Of a DNA stretch of 64,000 nt, positions 44,122 to 56,110 are shown in pieces. Below the pieces are notes generated by a model. That model had not been told where the DNA came from and made no database searches. It saw nothing but the letters and a program-made list of their open reading frames with translations. How positions within the stretch are numbered: position 1 is the stretch's first letter; every line of letters starts with the position of its first letter. The translations under genes and the position numbers were made by a program. Source of the DNA: Linanthus parryae. Its lineage: Eukaryota; Streptophyta; Magnoliopsida; Ericales; Polemoniaceae. Location: positions 14,530,501 through 14,594,500 of the forward strand of contig JALGPY010000014.1 of NCBI GenBank assembly GCA_023055425.1, written 5' to 3'.

Positions 44122-47100
44122 CACTAGAGTCAATCTCCTGCATCATGTGCCTATTGATCTAGCGTGGCCCTCCACGCTTACGCTACGTAGGGGCGAGACA
44201 TATGCTGGCACCTTGCAAATATTCACATCTCCTCCATCAACAATTTGATTGAGATTGAATATTCTGAATAAATGCATCTTTTGCATTAATTTACTCAGTC
44301 CTCTATGTTAGAATCAGTGACTGAATCTTGCCTGGAACCTTTCCTGCTCACAGTCGCTCCCACTAAGGCAAAACTCAAAACTTGACTTATAATCTGAAAT
44401 CTTCTTTGTCAGATTTGAAGTTCGCATCACTGTAACCCCTTACAGCAAACTCTTCATATTATCTATTTATCAATAATTCATCCTTAGTGCTTCTCAAGTA
44501 CTAAAGGATAATCTTAATATTCTATCCAGTGACTCTCACCCGGATATGACTGGTATCTTTGTGTCATGCTTTATGACACTTCTGGCCTAGTACATCTCAT
44601 GGCCTATATCGTGAATCTAATTCATACGGTCCATTCCCAATCTAATTGGTAAGACAATTAGCCTTCCAAAGGCTAATTCCATGTGACATGGGTAAGAATC
44701 AATATTCTTTTCACGTTGAATCATTTCAACACCTTTGTCAATTTGTGTACTATGACCTAAGCTATACAACCATCTTGATCTACCTCAATAGATCTTCACA
44801 AGTTGCTTCGCTTAAGTCTACCATTAGAAAGTCAACTCCCTAGTCAATCTACGTAAGACTGCCAAGTAGAGGCAACATTCCCAATGATTAAGTATGTCTC
44901 CACATACACGACCAGAAACTTAACTGTGCTCCCACTAACCTCCTTTTAGACACAAGTCTCATCTTCAATTTTGATGAAACCAAACTCCTTTGATTACATC
45001 ATCCATTTGAAGAGTCCAACTCCTAGAAGCTTGATCCAATCTATAAATAGATTGCTACAAGCAAGATGCGAATGGATTTATCACAATTGGGGAAAGATTT
45101 TGTCATAGTCTATACTATGAGCTCGCATGAAATCCCTTTCTTACCAATTTTCCCTTAAAGGTAATAATATTACCATCCATGTTGGTTTCCTCATAACCCA
45201 CTTGCACCCTATGGGTCCTACCCTTCAGGTGGTTCCACCAAAGTCTATACTTTGTTGGTATACATGGATTCCATATCGTATCTCATGGCTCCAAGCTATT
45301 TCTGAGAGTATGGCCACACGTGGCCATCTCATAGGTTGTAGGCTCATCTTGATGAGCAATATATCAGGGGTTATGAGAAATCCTTATTTCTCTAGTCCCT
45401 CGATATATCCTACCTTACCTACGAGGTTCTTGTGTTATCTGAGTAGGTTACTCCACAACACCTTGTGATCCTGCTCATGTTCCATCAAACGGATCAATGT
45501 TCTATTGTGGTTCTTGAACTTTTCAAGTTCTACTGTCCTCCCACTGTTTCTCTTAGAGAAAATCTCTACCTAGAAACACTGTAGTTCGAGCAACAAACAG
45601 TTTGTTCTCGATTGGGTTGTAGAAATAATATCCTTTTCAGGATATCCCTCAAAACATTTATCCGACTTGGGTCCAAGTTTATTTGTAAACTCTTTTACAT
45701 AAACTTCATAACCCCAAATCTTTATGAATGACATACTAGGACACTTTCCTAGTCCATATCTCATATGGCGTTATTCGTAATCCGTTTTTGATGGAACAAG
45801 GTTAAGGGCAAAATTTGCTGTAATTAGAACATAGCCCCAAAAAGTAAACTGGAAGTTCTGTTTGACTCATCATGGACCGAACCATGTCCTACAAAGTCCG
45901 AACTCTCCTCTTAGACATGCCAAACCCATGTGGCGTGCTAGGTGGAGCGAGTTGTGGATCATATCCAACACTCCCATAGATTCTTGTCAAACTCTTGGCT
46001 CAAGTACTCTCCTCTATGATCCAATCGTAGAGCCCTAATACTTTTGTCAAGCTGGTTCTCTACTTCATTCCTGAATACTTTGAACAATTCAAAGGATTCT
46101 GATTTGTTTCTTCATAAGATACACAAATCCATATTTCTCTGATCCCATCAGTAAATATGATGAAGTACTGAAAACCATCTTTAGCATTTGTGCTTAGTGT
46201 CCTTCATACATCGATATGTATGATTACCAAAAGATCATATCCTTGCCTAATAAGTCTTACATGTCTCATATGATTCAATAATCAAATGAGTTCCAGAAAT
46301 CCATCCTCTTGGGGTTCTAGATATGTATCTCTTATTTATGGGGCCTAAACGATAATGCTAAAGATAAGTGAAGTTCATATCATTATATGCAAACCTCTAG
46401 GTATTAATGTTATAGATGAAATTATCATGATCATGGATATAGAATCCACTTAGACAAAATTGCATTACAATAATGCATACCATAATAAATGGAACAACAT
46501 TTGTCCTTTTATTATGATAAGGAGCTTTCTTGTCCAAAAAAGAAACTATGATAATGGTCCTACTCATAGTAGGGACATTATCGCTTTTGTCTAATTCATG
46601 AACAATTTCTTAAAGGTAGAAATAATTCCCTACGGCTTTTCAGCAACCCTTTGCTTCATAGCCCCACGTGTAGGATTATTTCTTCCTTATCCAATTGTCT
46701 TCGTCTCTTGAGATCCTCCACATTTCTATAAATGTGATATCCTCATCTAGTATCATATACTTATGATGATGAGATAGACACATTGATTTATATAACAAAA
46801 ATACATATATTGGAATTCATAATTCCTTTATTATTTACTTCCAGGTACTTTGGGTAGTTTCTCTTCCTCTACACCATCTATGGGACTTCAAGGCAACTTG
46901 GTTTTAGCAACAAGCTTGCTTTATACTCTTGGGGTTGGCGCAAACTATTTTGCCCTTACCCATGTTGTTATCCATTAAAAAACTTTGCCCACCATTATTA
47001 GTGTTTTGTTTAGTGATTTTTCAATCATATTGAGTAAATCAACTTTAAAACAAAACTATAATTGCATCCAATGCAATTCTTGGTCCACTTGGGTGAATAA

Positions 47101-47480
47101 CCTTTTTATTCTTTATCTATCTCATAGATAATGCCCATTCACTAATGTTTCAATCATATTGAATTAGCTTATATGCATAACGCAAAGTGGAGCAACACTT
47201 CGCACCTTTCATGTCTAGCTCGCTCTTTTGAAAGAGCTTATTTCAATGTATGATCATATCATACATCTCCATGTTCTCCTCTTGCTTCCAAAGCTCAGAG
47301 TTCATGGTAGCTAACATGGGGCAAGTCATAACCAAAGAACCATTATTTGGTGTTCCTTTCATAGGTTTTAGTGTGTTTTGATAGTTGGTAGGAAGATAAC
47401 TTTATGTTCTACGATGTACAACAATTTCTCTTTTATTTGAGAACAATCCTCAATTTTATACCAGTCTAGGAAATAGATAG
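44122..47480 (-). pseudogene. Cop-E gag-pol remnant, heavily decayed
   Basis: Only scraps can be aligned to Cop-A. Near 47430 a gag remnant reads FLDWY and then shifts frame. Near 47280 the minus-strand MNSELWKQEENME matches the gag block around ENMNAVDMIEH. At 45764-45570 FIKIWGYEVYVKEFTNKLGP matches the integrase-RT linker. The whole region is about 3.36 kb against about 3.95 kb in Cop-A. It carries stops and indels throughout, far more change than the 1.9% LTR divergence. Confidence 0.85.
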
Positions 47481-49172
47481 AGTCGCGTTTTCATTTGTTT
47501 AATGCCATGGGTATTCAACATAATAGGATTATGCAAAGTTTGTGACGTATAACTATATTCAACAAGGATTTAAATTGTCAAATATAGCTCCCACTATTTT
47601 ACTACGGATTAATAACCCTCAAGATATTAATGCGGAAAATATCCTTATATTTTCTAGTGGGCCAAGATCCATGTTTCATCTCCTTATGAGCTTGCTTTGG
47701 CAAGTCACCCATAATTTGACTACTTTAGGTAGGAACAATTCCAATTGCATCCCATATGCAACTCTTGGTTCAATTGGGCAAATAACTCCTTATTTATCCA
47801 TCCATATGGATAATCCCAATTGATTGCCTCTAGGTTTCTTAATCATATTAATAGCCCAGTTGTGTTCAACCTCTTATTTAAACAATTGCACATTGTTACG
47901 TGCCATCGCATTCCATCATTATGAACCAAGTCGCCATGCTTTGCCACGCACGAGCTTGATAAATAATGATGATAATGAGTGTTTAAATAACGAGAAGGCA
48001 AGAACACAATATTTGAATTTTGAGGGATTTTTAAATTCAATTTTAATTGTTTTGTTGATCAATATCAACTAATCTATCTATTTGAGTTTGGGCACAACTC
48101 CAAATATTAGATCCGCGTTGTCTAATTATCTTATTATCCTAATTGCATGCATCAACCATACACCAACCACAAAATAATAAGACAATAAAGTAAACAACCA
48201 CAAAACAAAAATTAAACGTGATTTGGATATGGCCTTTTCTAGACTAAGATAATTCCAAGCCAATGGAATTATCTATGAACCCTAAAAGCAAACACATCTC
48301 CATGCGTCTTGATCTTTTGGTCCATCCTTCATAGTCTTGTGGAATGCTCCATGCTCCATGCTCCATCTTTTGTGGCTCCTTTTGGCTTTGGGCTTCTTTT
48401 CTTCAATCTTGGCTAACAATCTACTTTATCTAGCACTAGCTAACTTCTATACTAAATAAAATAAATCTCACAAGTTGAGAAAAAAAATGGCACGCAAGCC
48501 ATAAAACCCTAATTAATTATAACAATTAATTGATCAGCTCGCAGGCCGTAAACCAAAACACAAAAATTAAACATCCACATCAAACCACATCCTAAGGCCA
48601 TATCCAATCACCATGCGATTTGCACATAAACAGTTAAAATCCAATTTTAACGCGCTTGGTCAATTTTAATTGATTTTAGGATATTCTAGGGTTAAAACGG
48701 TCCATGGGCCCAACAATCAAATTGCCCGGGCCCAAAAAGTGAACCGCAAGGCCCTAGGGCCAGCCCGGCCCCTAGCCCACGCGGCTAGGCCGCGGGCTAG
48801 GGCTGCCCCGGCCCCTAGGGCGGCCAAGACTTGGGCGGCAAGCAAGAAGGGCGGTCCCCTAAGGGGGCTGAACCTCTATAGGGAGTTATTTCCAAAACAA
48901 CTCCCTTGCTTGGTGCCCAAGTTTGGTTGTTTCCTTGTTTTGGAAGAACCCCTTCTTCCCCAAGGATGCCCAAACCCTAGATCTAAGATCCTAAAATTTC
49001 TCAAACTCACCAATTCAAGCATCCAATGCAAAAATTAGATCTTGTTATGATAGATTATTGACAAATTGCATCCCATGCTTGATTTGTCTTGTTTTACGCG
49101 ATAAACAATCAATTTAAGGTGTAAAACAACAGAAACGTAACACATAAACCACGTTTATGCTCTACGACCTAT
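47481..49172 (-). other. Leader of Cop-E
   Basis: Homologous to the Cop-A leader in reverse orientation, including CTCCATGCTCCATG runs and the GC-rich block (48740-48870). The better conservation here than in coding DNA fits selection on cis-acting packaging and priming functions. Confidence 0.8.
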
Positions 49173-49185
49173 GGCTCTGATACCA
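49173..49185 (-). other. Primer-binding site of Cop-E (initiator Met-tRNA)
   Basis: Minus strand TGGTATCAGAGCC one base after the 5' LTR; intact despite the coding decay. Confidence 0.94.
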
Positions 49186-49186
49186 C

Positions 49187-50746
49187 TGTAGGGTTTTGAT
49201 TCATGGATGCGCAACGGAAACACAAACAATCATAACCCATGCAAAACCCTCCAAGGATCACAAGTCAAGAGACATAACGATGGTAAGGGAAGAAATCAAC
49301 AACACACCTTAGGGTTCTCCTTTGATGACTTCAAACGCGAATAGTGTCACGTCTCTACGGTTGATCCACGCCTAGAGGTGAGATCTAGATCCCCCAAATC
49401 CATGTGCTAGCTAGGAAGAATGGAGGAGGAAGAAGGAATCGCCAACAATGGAGTGCCAAAGGTGGGGCGGCTCTCTCTTTGGCCGACAGGTAGGGGGCGG
49501 TCCCATAAAGGGGGTTCGGCCCTCTTTTTGGGACTTGCTCTCTCCTTGATTTGTCCTCTCCTACTCTATCATATATATGGGTGTGTGTGTAGAGAGAAAA
49601 ATAAGCTAGGAGTGTTCTTTATATAGTCCAACAACTCCTTGTCCTACTACATAAAGAACCCCTCATAATCCTACTCAAGTTCGGATTAGTCCCTTTTGCA
49701 AAAAAGTCCTTATCATGTCAATACATGGATTAGTTGTATTTGCAAATTAATCCTAATCATGTCCCTACCTGAATTAGGCCACCTTGGCATATCCTAATCA
49801 TGTCTATACATGGATTAGTCCAACTTGCATATTAGTCCTACTAAGTTAGCAAGTTGTTGCAATTTGATCCTTTTATTTAATTAATCATATTAATTAATTA
49901 TTTCCCAAGTCTAGCTCACCCCTATATGGCGTGTGACCCCATAGGTTCTATTTAGTTGGTAGTAACAATTTACTAATATGGAGCGGCCTCTAGCAAGACA
50001 TCCATTCTAGCCAACAAATAGAATATTCATCATGACAAACCTTGTACAAGTAATTGTCTCATCCCTTTATCCCAATATCCGGATTGGACACGAGACATAC
50101 AAGTCACACTCGTATATCCAATCCATAGTTTCTCGATCCTGGGAATAGCCTTATTCGTGCAAATAACATCAATATCCCATATTGATTTATTTGAGTCTGG
50201 CCAGACATTTTATAAGCACTATCCCTCGAGTGGCCTAGGATATTTGCTCCCGTTATGTGGGAGGGACAAATTCTATCTACGTCCACTACGATCTCTAAGC
50301 TTGCTTCTTATTGTATCCAGTACACGCCTTTATAAGTACCCAGTTACGGTGTAGCGTTTAACGCTACCAAGATCACAATAATCCACAACTAGAATATCTA
50401 GTGACTTCAAGTCTAAGGATGACAATACCATTGCACCGCGAGAAGCGCTTGTGACTCAACATAACGTGTATGTAGCCTTCTCGGAGATGTGTCAATCCAG
50501 TATGCCATTACTCCTAATGCATACCCATGTGTTGGATCATGATATCTCCATATCAATCCAACCCCATACTAGTCTATAGATGATTGTCCCATTAATCATT
50601 ATAATTGACTAGGGATATTTAAGAATATAACACTTATATTCTAAGGACTTCATTCATGTTGACATATCTCCATATCGATAACATAATGAATCGTAAATCC
50701 ATAAATGTCACAATTAATTGATTGCCTCTAGGGCACAATTCCAACA
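49187..50746 (-). repeat. 5' LTR of Cop-E
   Basis: 1560 bp. About 30 substitutions and one 2-bp indel relative to the 3' LTR. Confidence 0.94.
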
Positions 50747-50751
50747 TGTTT

Positions 50752-52923
50752 TGTACACATCTTCCTCAGCCATTCTAATTTGATGGTACCCTGACCTCAT
50801 CCAGCTTAGTGAAGACTCTAGCTCCCTTCAACTCATCTAGGAGCTCATCTATGATAGGAATAGGGTACTTATTCTTGATGGTAATGTCATTTAAGCCTCT
50901 GTAATCTACACAAAACCTCCAGCTGCCATCTTTTTTCTTCACCAAAAGAACTAGGGAGGAGAAAGGGTTGTTGGTGTGTTGGATTATCTCATTTTGCAGC
51001 ATTTCAGCCACTAATCTTTCAATTTCAGTCTTCTGCACATGGGGGTACCTATAGGGCCTGAGACACACTGGATTACTCCCTGTTTTCAGGGGTATGTGAT
51101 GATCTTGTACCCTTGGAGGAGGTAGTGATTTAGGCTCTTGGAACACTGTCTTGTATCTCTCTAATAGGGGTGTGATAATGGATGGTGCCTGATTCTCCTT
51201 ATCAGCTTCCACAATTCTAAAAAGATGACCCATAATCACACCTTCATTTTTGTTGCAATACTTTTGTAGGGATTGTAGGTTTGCAGCCTTGTAGGTACAT
51301 TCATCCCTCTTAGCATGTAGGGTAGTGGGTACTTGGTTCAGAAGTACTGTCATGGTGAGTTTGTTGAAGTCCATACTTACTGGGCTTACTTGTTTCAACC
51401 ACTGCACCCCTAATACCACATCACATCCACCTAGGGCTAGGAGTCTCAGATCAGTAATAATGCTGCTTCCTTGGAGCTTGATGATGACTTGTCTACTCTC
51501 TTGTTTACTCTCAGCAATACTGCCATTTGCCACCACCACTCTCATTGGTGTTACTTCTTGTTTAGTACACCCCACCCTAGTAGCATTATTTAGGTCCACA
51601 AAGTTGTGTGTGCTTCCTGATTCAATTAACACACTTACTTTGTGGTTGTTAATAGTGCCCTCCAGTCTGATAGTTTGTGCTCCACCATTGCTTGTGATGG
51701 CATGAAGTGAAATTTCAGCTTCTGTTGATGTTGGACTTGTGTGGAGTGGTGTAGAACTGTCTTCTTGCTGAATTAGTTGGTCCATTTGTGTGATCAAGGA
51801 GTCTTCCTCACACTCTTCCTCCTAGTCTTCTTTTCCTTCCACCAAGAAGAGTTGTGGCCTTTTGCACTTATGTCCAGGGATTCAGTTCTCCTCACAGAAA
51901 TAACATAACCCCTTTGCCCTTCTCTCTGCCATTGCACTTGAGTTCAGCTTCTTGAAAGTGGGTGAGTATCCTCCTTGTGCAATTTCAGCCTTCTTGTAGC
52001 CATTGTTCTCAGTGTTGTTGTGCCAGGGTGTAGAATACTCTTTCTTGGTATAAGAGCTTGGTGATTTGGTTAGTGGATTGTAATGCTTACTCTTCAGTAG
52101 TTGTTGCACATTTTCAACCACTTCTTGGTGTCTGTCAGCACATAGTGCTTCCTGGAGTTTGGCCATTTCCTTTGCTTGAGGCAATGTAGTGGGGTATTGT
52201 GCTTGTATTGTACCTTGTATATCTTTCCTTAGTTCACTCAAGTAGCTCTTAATGAAGTAGCTTTCATTGGAGCCTAGGTGTATAGCTTTAATCTTGGGTC
52301 TCAATTCATCAAATCTTCTCCGATACTCACTAACGTTAGTTAATTGCACCAGTTTATTGAATTCTCCCAACAAATTCATGTGGGTTGTTTCAGCAAATTC
52401 TTCACAAACCAATGTGCTAAAGTCATTCCAAGTGAGCATTTCTAGGGTTTCAAATTCTGCTCTAAACCAACTATCAGCCTCATCAGCCAGATTGAGTGAA
52501 ACCAGGATTACTATCTGGAGATCGGACAATTGATGCAATTGAAAATATCTGTTGGCCTTAATCAACCACCCTAAGGGATCTGAACCGCTGAATTTAGGAA
52601 ATTCAACTCGGGGTAGAGGTATACCTTGGCTTTGAAATGACCTAATTCCCATTTCTGGTATGAATGGTGGTTGAGTCTCCCTGGTTGAATTTTGAGTTTC
52701 TGCACTTCTAGATGTGAACCCGAGCACCGCCTTGCCTCTCCCTAAGAGCCCTTCCTGTGTAGGGGTGCGCGAATCACTCGGCGGTGGAGGGGATTTGTCA
52801 TGGCTGATCCAAACGCGACAACTGGCCGTGAACCAGATCCAATCCCGCTCGTAGCTCGTCGATGGCCTCGTCTACCGATTGGAGGTGCGCATCTACATCC
52901 CCCATTCGCTGAGCTTCCGCCAT
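50752..52923 (-). pseudogene. Gyp-D gag, protease and RT N-terminus
   Basis: An ATG at 52923 (MAEAQRMGDVDAHLQ) starts gag, but a stop near 52800 and a frame change precede the main gag frame (52727-51882), which has PRVEFPKFSGSDPLGWL and the capsid-like WNDFSTLVCEEF. The zinc knuckle CYFCEEN is followed by TGA, then PGHKC in the same frame, and a TAG near 51824. The protease reads [13 protein letters not shown], where the catalytic Asp of the usual DSG is Glu. RT begins [17 protein letters not shown], with [20 protein letters not shown] 2-nt deletion near 50815 shifts the frame after FTKLD. The frame then reaches the Cop-E site and resumes at 42547. Confidence 0.9.
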
Positions 52924-52980
52924 GTTTGAATTGTTCTTCCGGGGTGGTATAACAATGACTTCGAGTGCTCAGGGGAAGAG

Positions 52981-52993
52981 GGCTCTGATACCA
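52981..52993 (-). other. Primer-binding site of Gyp-D (initiator Met-tRNA)
   Basis: Minus strand TGGTATCAGAGCC two bases after the 5' LTR. Confidence 0.93.
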
Positions 52994-52995
52994 AT

Positions 52996-53088
52996 TGTCA
53001 GGATTCTGGCAAATTCTTTGTCAGAATCTGACAAGTGTTGATCGGATTTCTCTAATTCACACTGAACGGAAGGATTGAGAGGATTAGA

Positions 53089-53130
<42 letters not shown>

Positions 53131-53537
53131 TTGGGGAAGAAAATGTATATTCATAAATCATACCAATTACATCTTTGCCTTATATAATGTTGCTACTACA
53201 CAATTAACTAAATTGTGGGTCTAATGTAATAAATGGAAATAACTAACGGCCTATGGCCAAGTCATACTCCTTGTCACCAGTAGTGGCGATGGAATGGCCA
53301 CGTGGACCAATCACTTGTTGCTCCGCTGCTTTATGATACGACACCGTTCCATTTATTCTCTTAGCAGCGGTCGTGAGATCTAACGGTAGCTTCTAATCTC
53401 CTCAACATGATCGTACGGTAGTTGCTACTCTAATTTCAGTTCATTACTTTTGCTGCTCTTTCACTTTAGTCCTAATTATAGGTCATCACTTTTCCTTTTT
53501 TTCACTTTGGTCCTTGTTGCTCTTCCATTTCATGACA
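52996..53537 (-). repeat. 5' LTR of Gyp-D
   Basis: 542 bp, longer than the other LTR mainly through a (GA)n expansion at 53092-53127. Confidence 0.92.
53092..53127. repeat. GA microsatellite inside the Gyp-D LTR
   Basis: About 36 bp of (GA)n. The other LTR has only a short GAGAGAGATAGAGA at this place, so the run expanded after insertion. Confidence 0.95.
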
Positions 53538-54210
53538 TGGTAGTTGTGGCAGAGTTGGTGGATGTAACGACGGGGTTGGGGCCGGACAGAGGTCGTAATC
53601 GAGGCCATAGTAGGCGAACTTTGAGATCCTGGCCTTAATTGGCGGCTCAATCATCGTCGTTGACTCGTTTGGGGGTTCGGGGGATTGGTTTGGCGAATTG
53701 GCCGGCGGTGAAGGTCTGGACGACCGTGGAGATCGGGAAAAGTGTCGGTGTTGGATTCAGATATGGAGGTTTCTTAGATGGCGTCGGCGGTGGTTGGGAC
53801 AGTATATCTGACAGTGATTTCAGCGACGAGGAAGGCGGCTGAATCAGATCCGCCATTGAGATGGGTGGTGGGGGCTGCACTGGTGATTGGGAACGGGTTG
53901 GAGGGAGATCAAGCAGATTTGGCGTTGCTGGTGTGGTGTCCTGTCCGCGCCGACATTGCCGGCAAGAAAGCCGAGTGAAGGCTTAACTGGGCTGGAACTT
54001 GCCGGCGTCGGGGAAGAAGAATGGAGAAGCAGATTCGGCGCCATATCGTTGTTCACTAGCAAGGGCTTGGGTGGTTTGTAGCGGAGGTCGCCGGAGGGGG
54101 GTTTGCTGGTCGCACCTTATACTTCAATGTCCGTTTTTGAATCTTTGACATGGCTGTCTTCCTTATGGCGCAGAGGTGAAGTGAGGGACTCAATTGCATC
54201 CTCCATGTTA
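53538..54210 (-). pseudogene. Right flank of Gyp-D: coding-like fragment, family not recognised
   Basis: A minus-strand frame at 53880-53647 reads MADLIQPPSSSLKSLSDILS and then a Pro/Thr-rich stretch (PPPTPSKKPPYLNPTPT). The GC content is higher than around it, as in a plant exon. Overlapping plus-strand frames exist. It may be the N-terminal part of the gene whose C-terminus is at 39585-39263, but the joint is not proven and a stop follows NDDD. Confidence 0.3.
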
Positions 54211-54213
54211 GGG

Positions 54214-54937
54214 CATCTCCAACCCTATGGGGGGAGGGGGAAAGCGTATAAAAATACGGTTCATGTCCAACTCTATGGGGGATATGGGGATAAATTTTGC
54301 CTTGGGTATGGGATAGTTAGGGGAGATTTCCCCATAGACTTCCCCTCCCCTTCCCCTACATGGATTGGTTAATTAATTTAATATTTAACAATATTAATTA
54401 AACGTAGTAATATTTTATGATTATATTTTGAATTTTTAATATGATTAATAATTTATTATTATTATTTATAAAAATTAATTATGTATTCATGATTTTTGAA
54501 AGTATATTTACGAAAAGTTATTGTTATCTTATTTTGTTGAAAATTTTAATAAATCTTATTTTTTATACGGTTAACAATCATAATTATTAAATAATTGGAA
54601 AACACAATTAATAAAGCGTTAAATTTATTGAATCATAACGATAAAATATACTATTCATATACAAATCAAATACCGACAATTATTCCAAACATGTTCAACT
54701 GATTCATCATGTTCAATTAAGTTGTTTATATTGGTATACAATTTTGTATTTACTATTTTTAGTACTAATAGTTTATTTTTAAATCATTAGTTATATATTA
54801 AAATTAATTTTGTTGGGTGTGGGGAAATGAATGGGTTGGAGATGAGTTGTAGTTTGGGGGAAGAGAATGGGTTAGAGATGAAAGGAATCGGTAGGAGATG
54901 AGTTGTAGTTTCTGGGGAAATGAATGGGTTGGAGATG
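54214..54937. mobile_element. Possible non-autonomous DNA element with CATCTCCAACCC termini
   Basis: CATCTCCAACCC (54214-54225) is the exact inverted complement of GGGTTGGAGATG (54926-54937). The interior is very AT-rich (54360-54780) and G-rich near both ends, with the right terminal motif repeated. No transposase and no clear target duplication are visible. The class is not assigned. Confidence 0.4.
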
Positions 54938-54948
54938 AAAGCACCAAT

Positions 54949-55130
54949 TTGTTAGGGTTACCTAATACGATAGTAATTCTAGACACTATCAAGGCTCCAC
55001 AAACACGAACACTATGGTTTTTAATCCAACACACACAAATTTTCTTATTTTATTGATTGATTATCAAATAATGAAACTACACCTGTTTAAATATAAATAC
55101 TAACCCTAGACACATCGACCTAACACGTTC
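54949..55130. repeat. Direct repeat flanking the DC1 fragment, copy 1
   Basis: GATAGTAATTCTAGACACTA (54969 on) recurs at 55661, with similar sequence on both sides (CTCCAC, ACACGAACAC, TTGATTGA). The copies are diverged and lie on either side of the DC1 fragment. Confidence 0.75.
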
Positions 55131-55223
55131 GGCCCGATCGACTAACTAATTAAATAAAAAATTAATTAAACTCATGAAATAGATAAAATTACTCCTAACA
55201 ATAATTAATAATAAATAAAGTTT

Positions 55224-55640
55224 CTAATTAACGATAGTAATACGAGTGACCCACACGATATGGTTGACCCGTATCACAAGGCCACAAGTAGAACACGGTG
55301 GATCTGTTGCCCTTGGAATCCTCAGGTGAAGTGGATGTTGGTGAAATGGTAGTTTAGCCTCACCATCTCTTCGCAAAGCACATTTGAGGGATACCCTAAA
55401 TGCGCACTCGGAGCAAGCGTATGCAAATCGATACCAAGATAGATCGCAGGAACGACACTTGTATCCATATTGGTCTTGTCGGAGGTGTTTCATGAGTTGT
55501 AGGTCGCCAGGGTAGTTTGGATCATGTGATTGTGCTTGATGGTGGTGGGCATATCAACGCATGCTTGGTGCAGGCAGAAGATTTGGATGCAACCTTCTTC
55601 GCAACGATAGTAGGGAACTTGATACACAAATGTATCGGGT
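55224..55640 (-). pseudogene. Second DC1-domain gene fragment
   Basis: The minus strand reads CLHQACVDMPTTIKHNHM (about 55590-55540), then in another frame YGYKCRSCDLSWYRFAYACS, ECAFRVSLKCALRR, FHQHPLHLRIP and PPCSTCGL. Spacing of Cys and His matches a DC1 repeat. The frame change, lack of a start and short length make it a remnant. It is a different copy from the gene at 23.6-38.4 kb. Confidence 0.7.
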
Positions 55641-55800
55641 TTTTAAGATTTACCAAACATGATAGTAATTCTAGACACTATCAAGTCTCCACACACACGA
55701 ACACTAACACAAAACACTCTTAGACTTTGATATTTTTCATTGATTGAATAATACTGAAATTACAATTGCTTAAATAGAAAGGACGAGTCCTAACCCTATA
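55636..55800. repeat. Direct repeat flanking the DC1 fragment, copy 2
   Basis: Matches 54949-55130 in the same orientation, 692 bp apart. Confidence 0.75.
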
Positions 55801-55881
55801 CTCTTACGGGACAATTGGCAAGAAGGCGTGATCCCTACTAAATAACATAATTAACATAATTAATTCATAAACTATTATCAA

Positions 55882-56110
55882 CACTACAACAAATATGACC
55901 TTTGTTGACAGTTTTTTTGTCGACAGGCAGTTTTGTGTAGCTAGTTAGGTGACTAATCGACAATATTTTTGTTTGTCGATGCATATGAATTTTTTTTGTC
56001 GACAATTTGGTTGTCTTTTATTCTACCCAAAAATTTAGTCAATGATCGTGATTAGTTTTTATGTTTGCCAATTTATTATTATGGTGACATACCCAATTAT
56101 CAACTCCTGC
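55882..56110. mobile_element. CACTA (En/Spm-type) transposon terminus, putative
   Basis: CACTACAACAAATATGACC begins at 55882, the typical start of plant CACTA inverted termini. It is followed by subterminal repeats of TTTGTCGACA type (about 55917, 55987-56005). The other end is not in the window, or lies beyond the hAT and Cop-A2 insertions. No transposase was seen. Confidence 0.5.

Larger units (their letters stand above)
42548..50746 (-). mobile_element. Ty1/copia Cop-E, full-length but coding-dead relative of Cop-A
   Basis: The LTRs are at 42548-44109 (3', 1562 bp) and 49187-50746 (5', 1560 bp), with target duplication TGTTT at 42543-42547 and 50747-50751. The LTRs differ at about 30 positions (1.9%). 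LTR and leader are clearly homologous to Cop-A (for example TATGGAGATAT, CGTAACTGGGTAGTTATAAA). No gag or pol domain remains intact. It lies inside the RT gene of Gyp-D. Confidence 0.95.
39586..53537 (-). mobile_element. Ty3/gypsy chromovirus Gyp-D, split by Cop-E
   Basis: The LTRs are at 39586-40113 (3') and 52996-53537 (5'). Without Cop-E the element is about 5.75 kb, usual for a chromovirus. The LTRs differ by about 7-8% by eye. Minus-strand order: gag, protease, RT, RNase H, integrase, chromodomain, PPT. Target duplication is not clean (TGGTG vs TGGTA). RT is interrupted by Cop-E at TGTTT. Confidence 0.93.

Noticed and set aside
48670..49038. 122-codon Ala/Pro-rich frame
   Set aside because: It lies in the GC-rich leader block of Cop-E on the wrong strand and has no counterpart reading in Cop-A.
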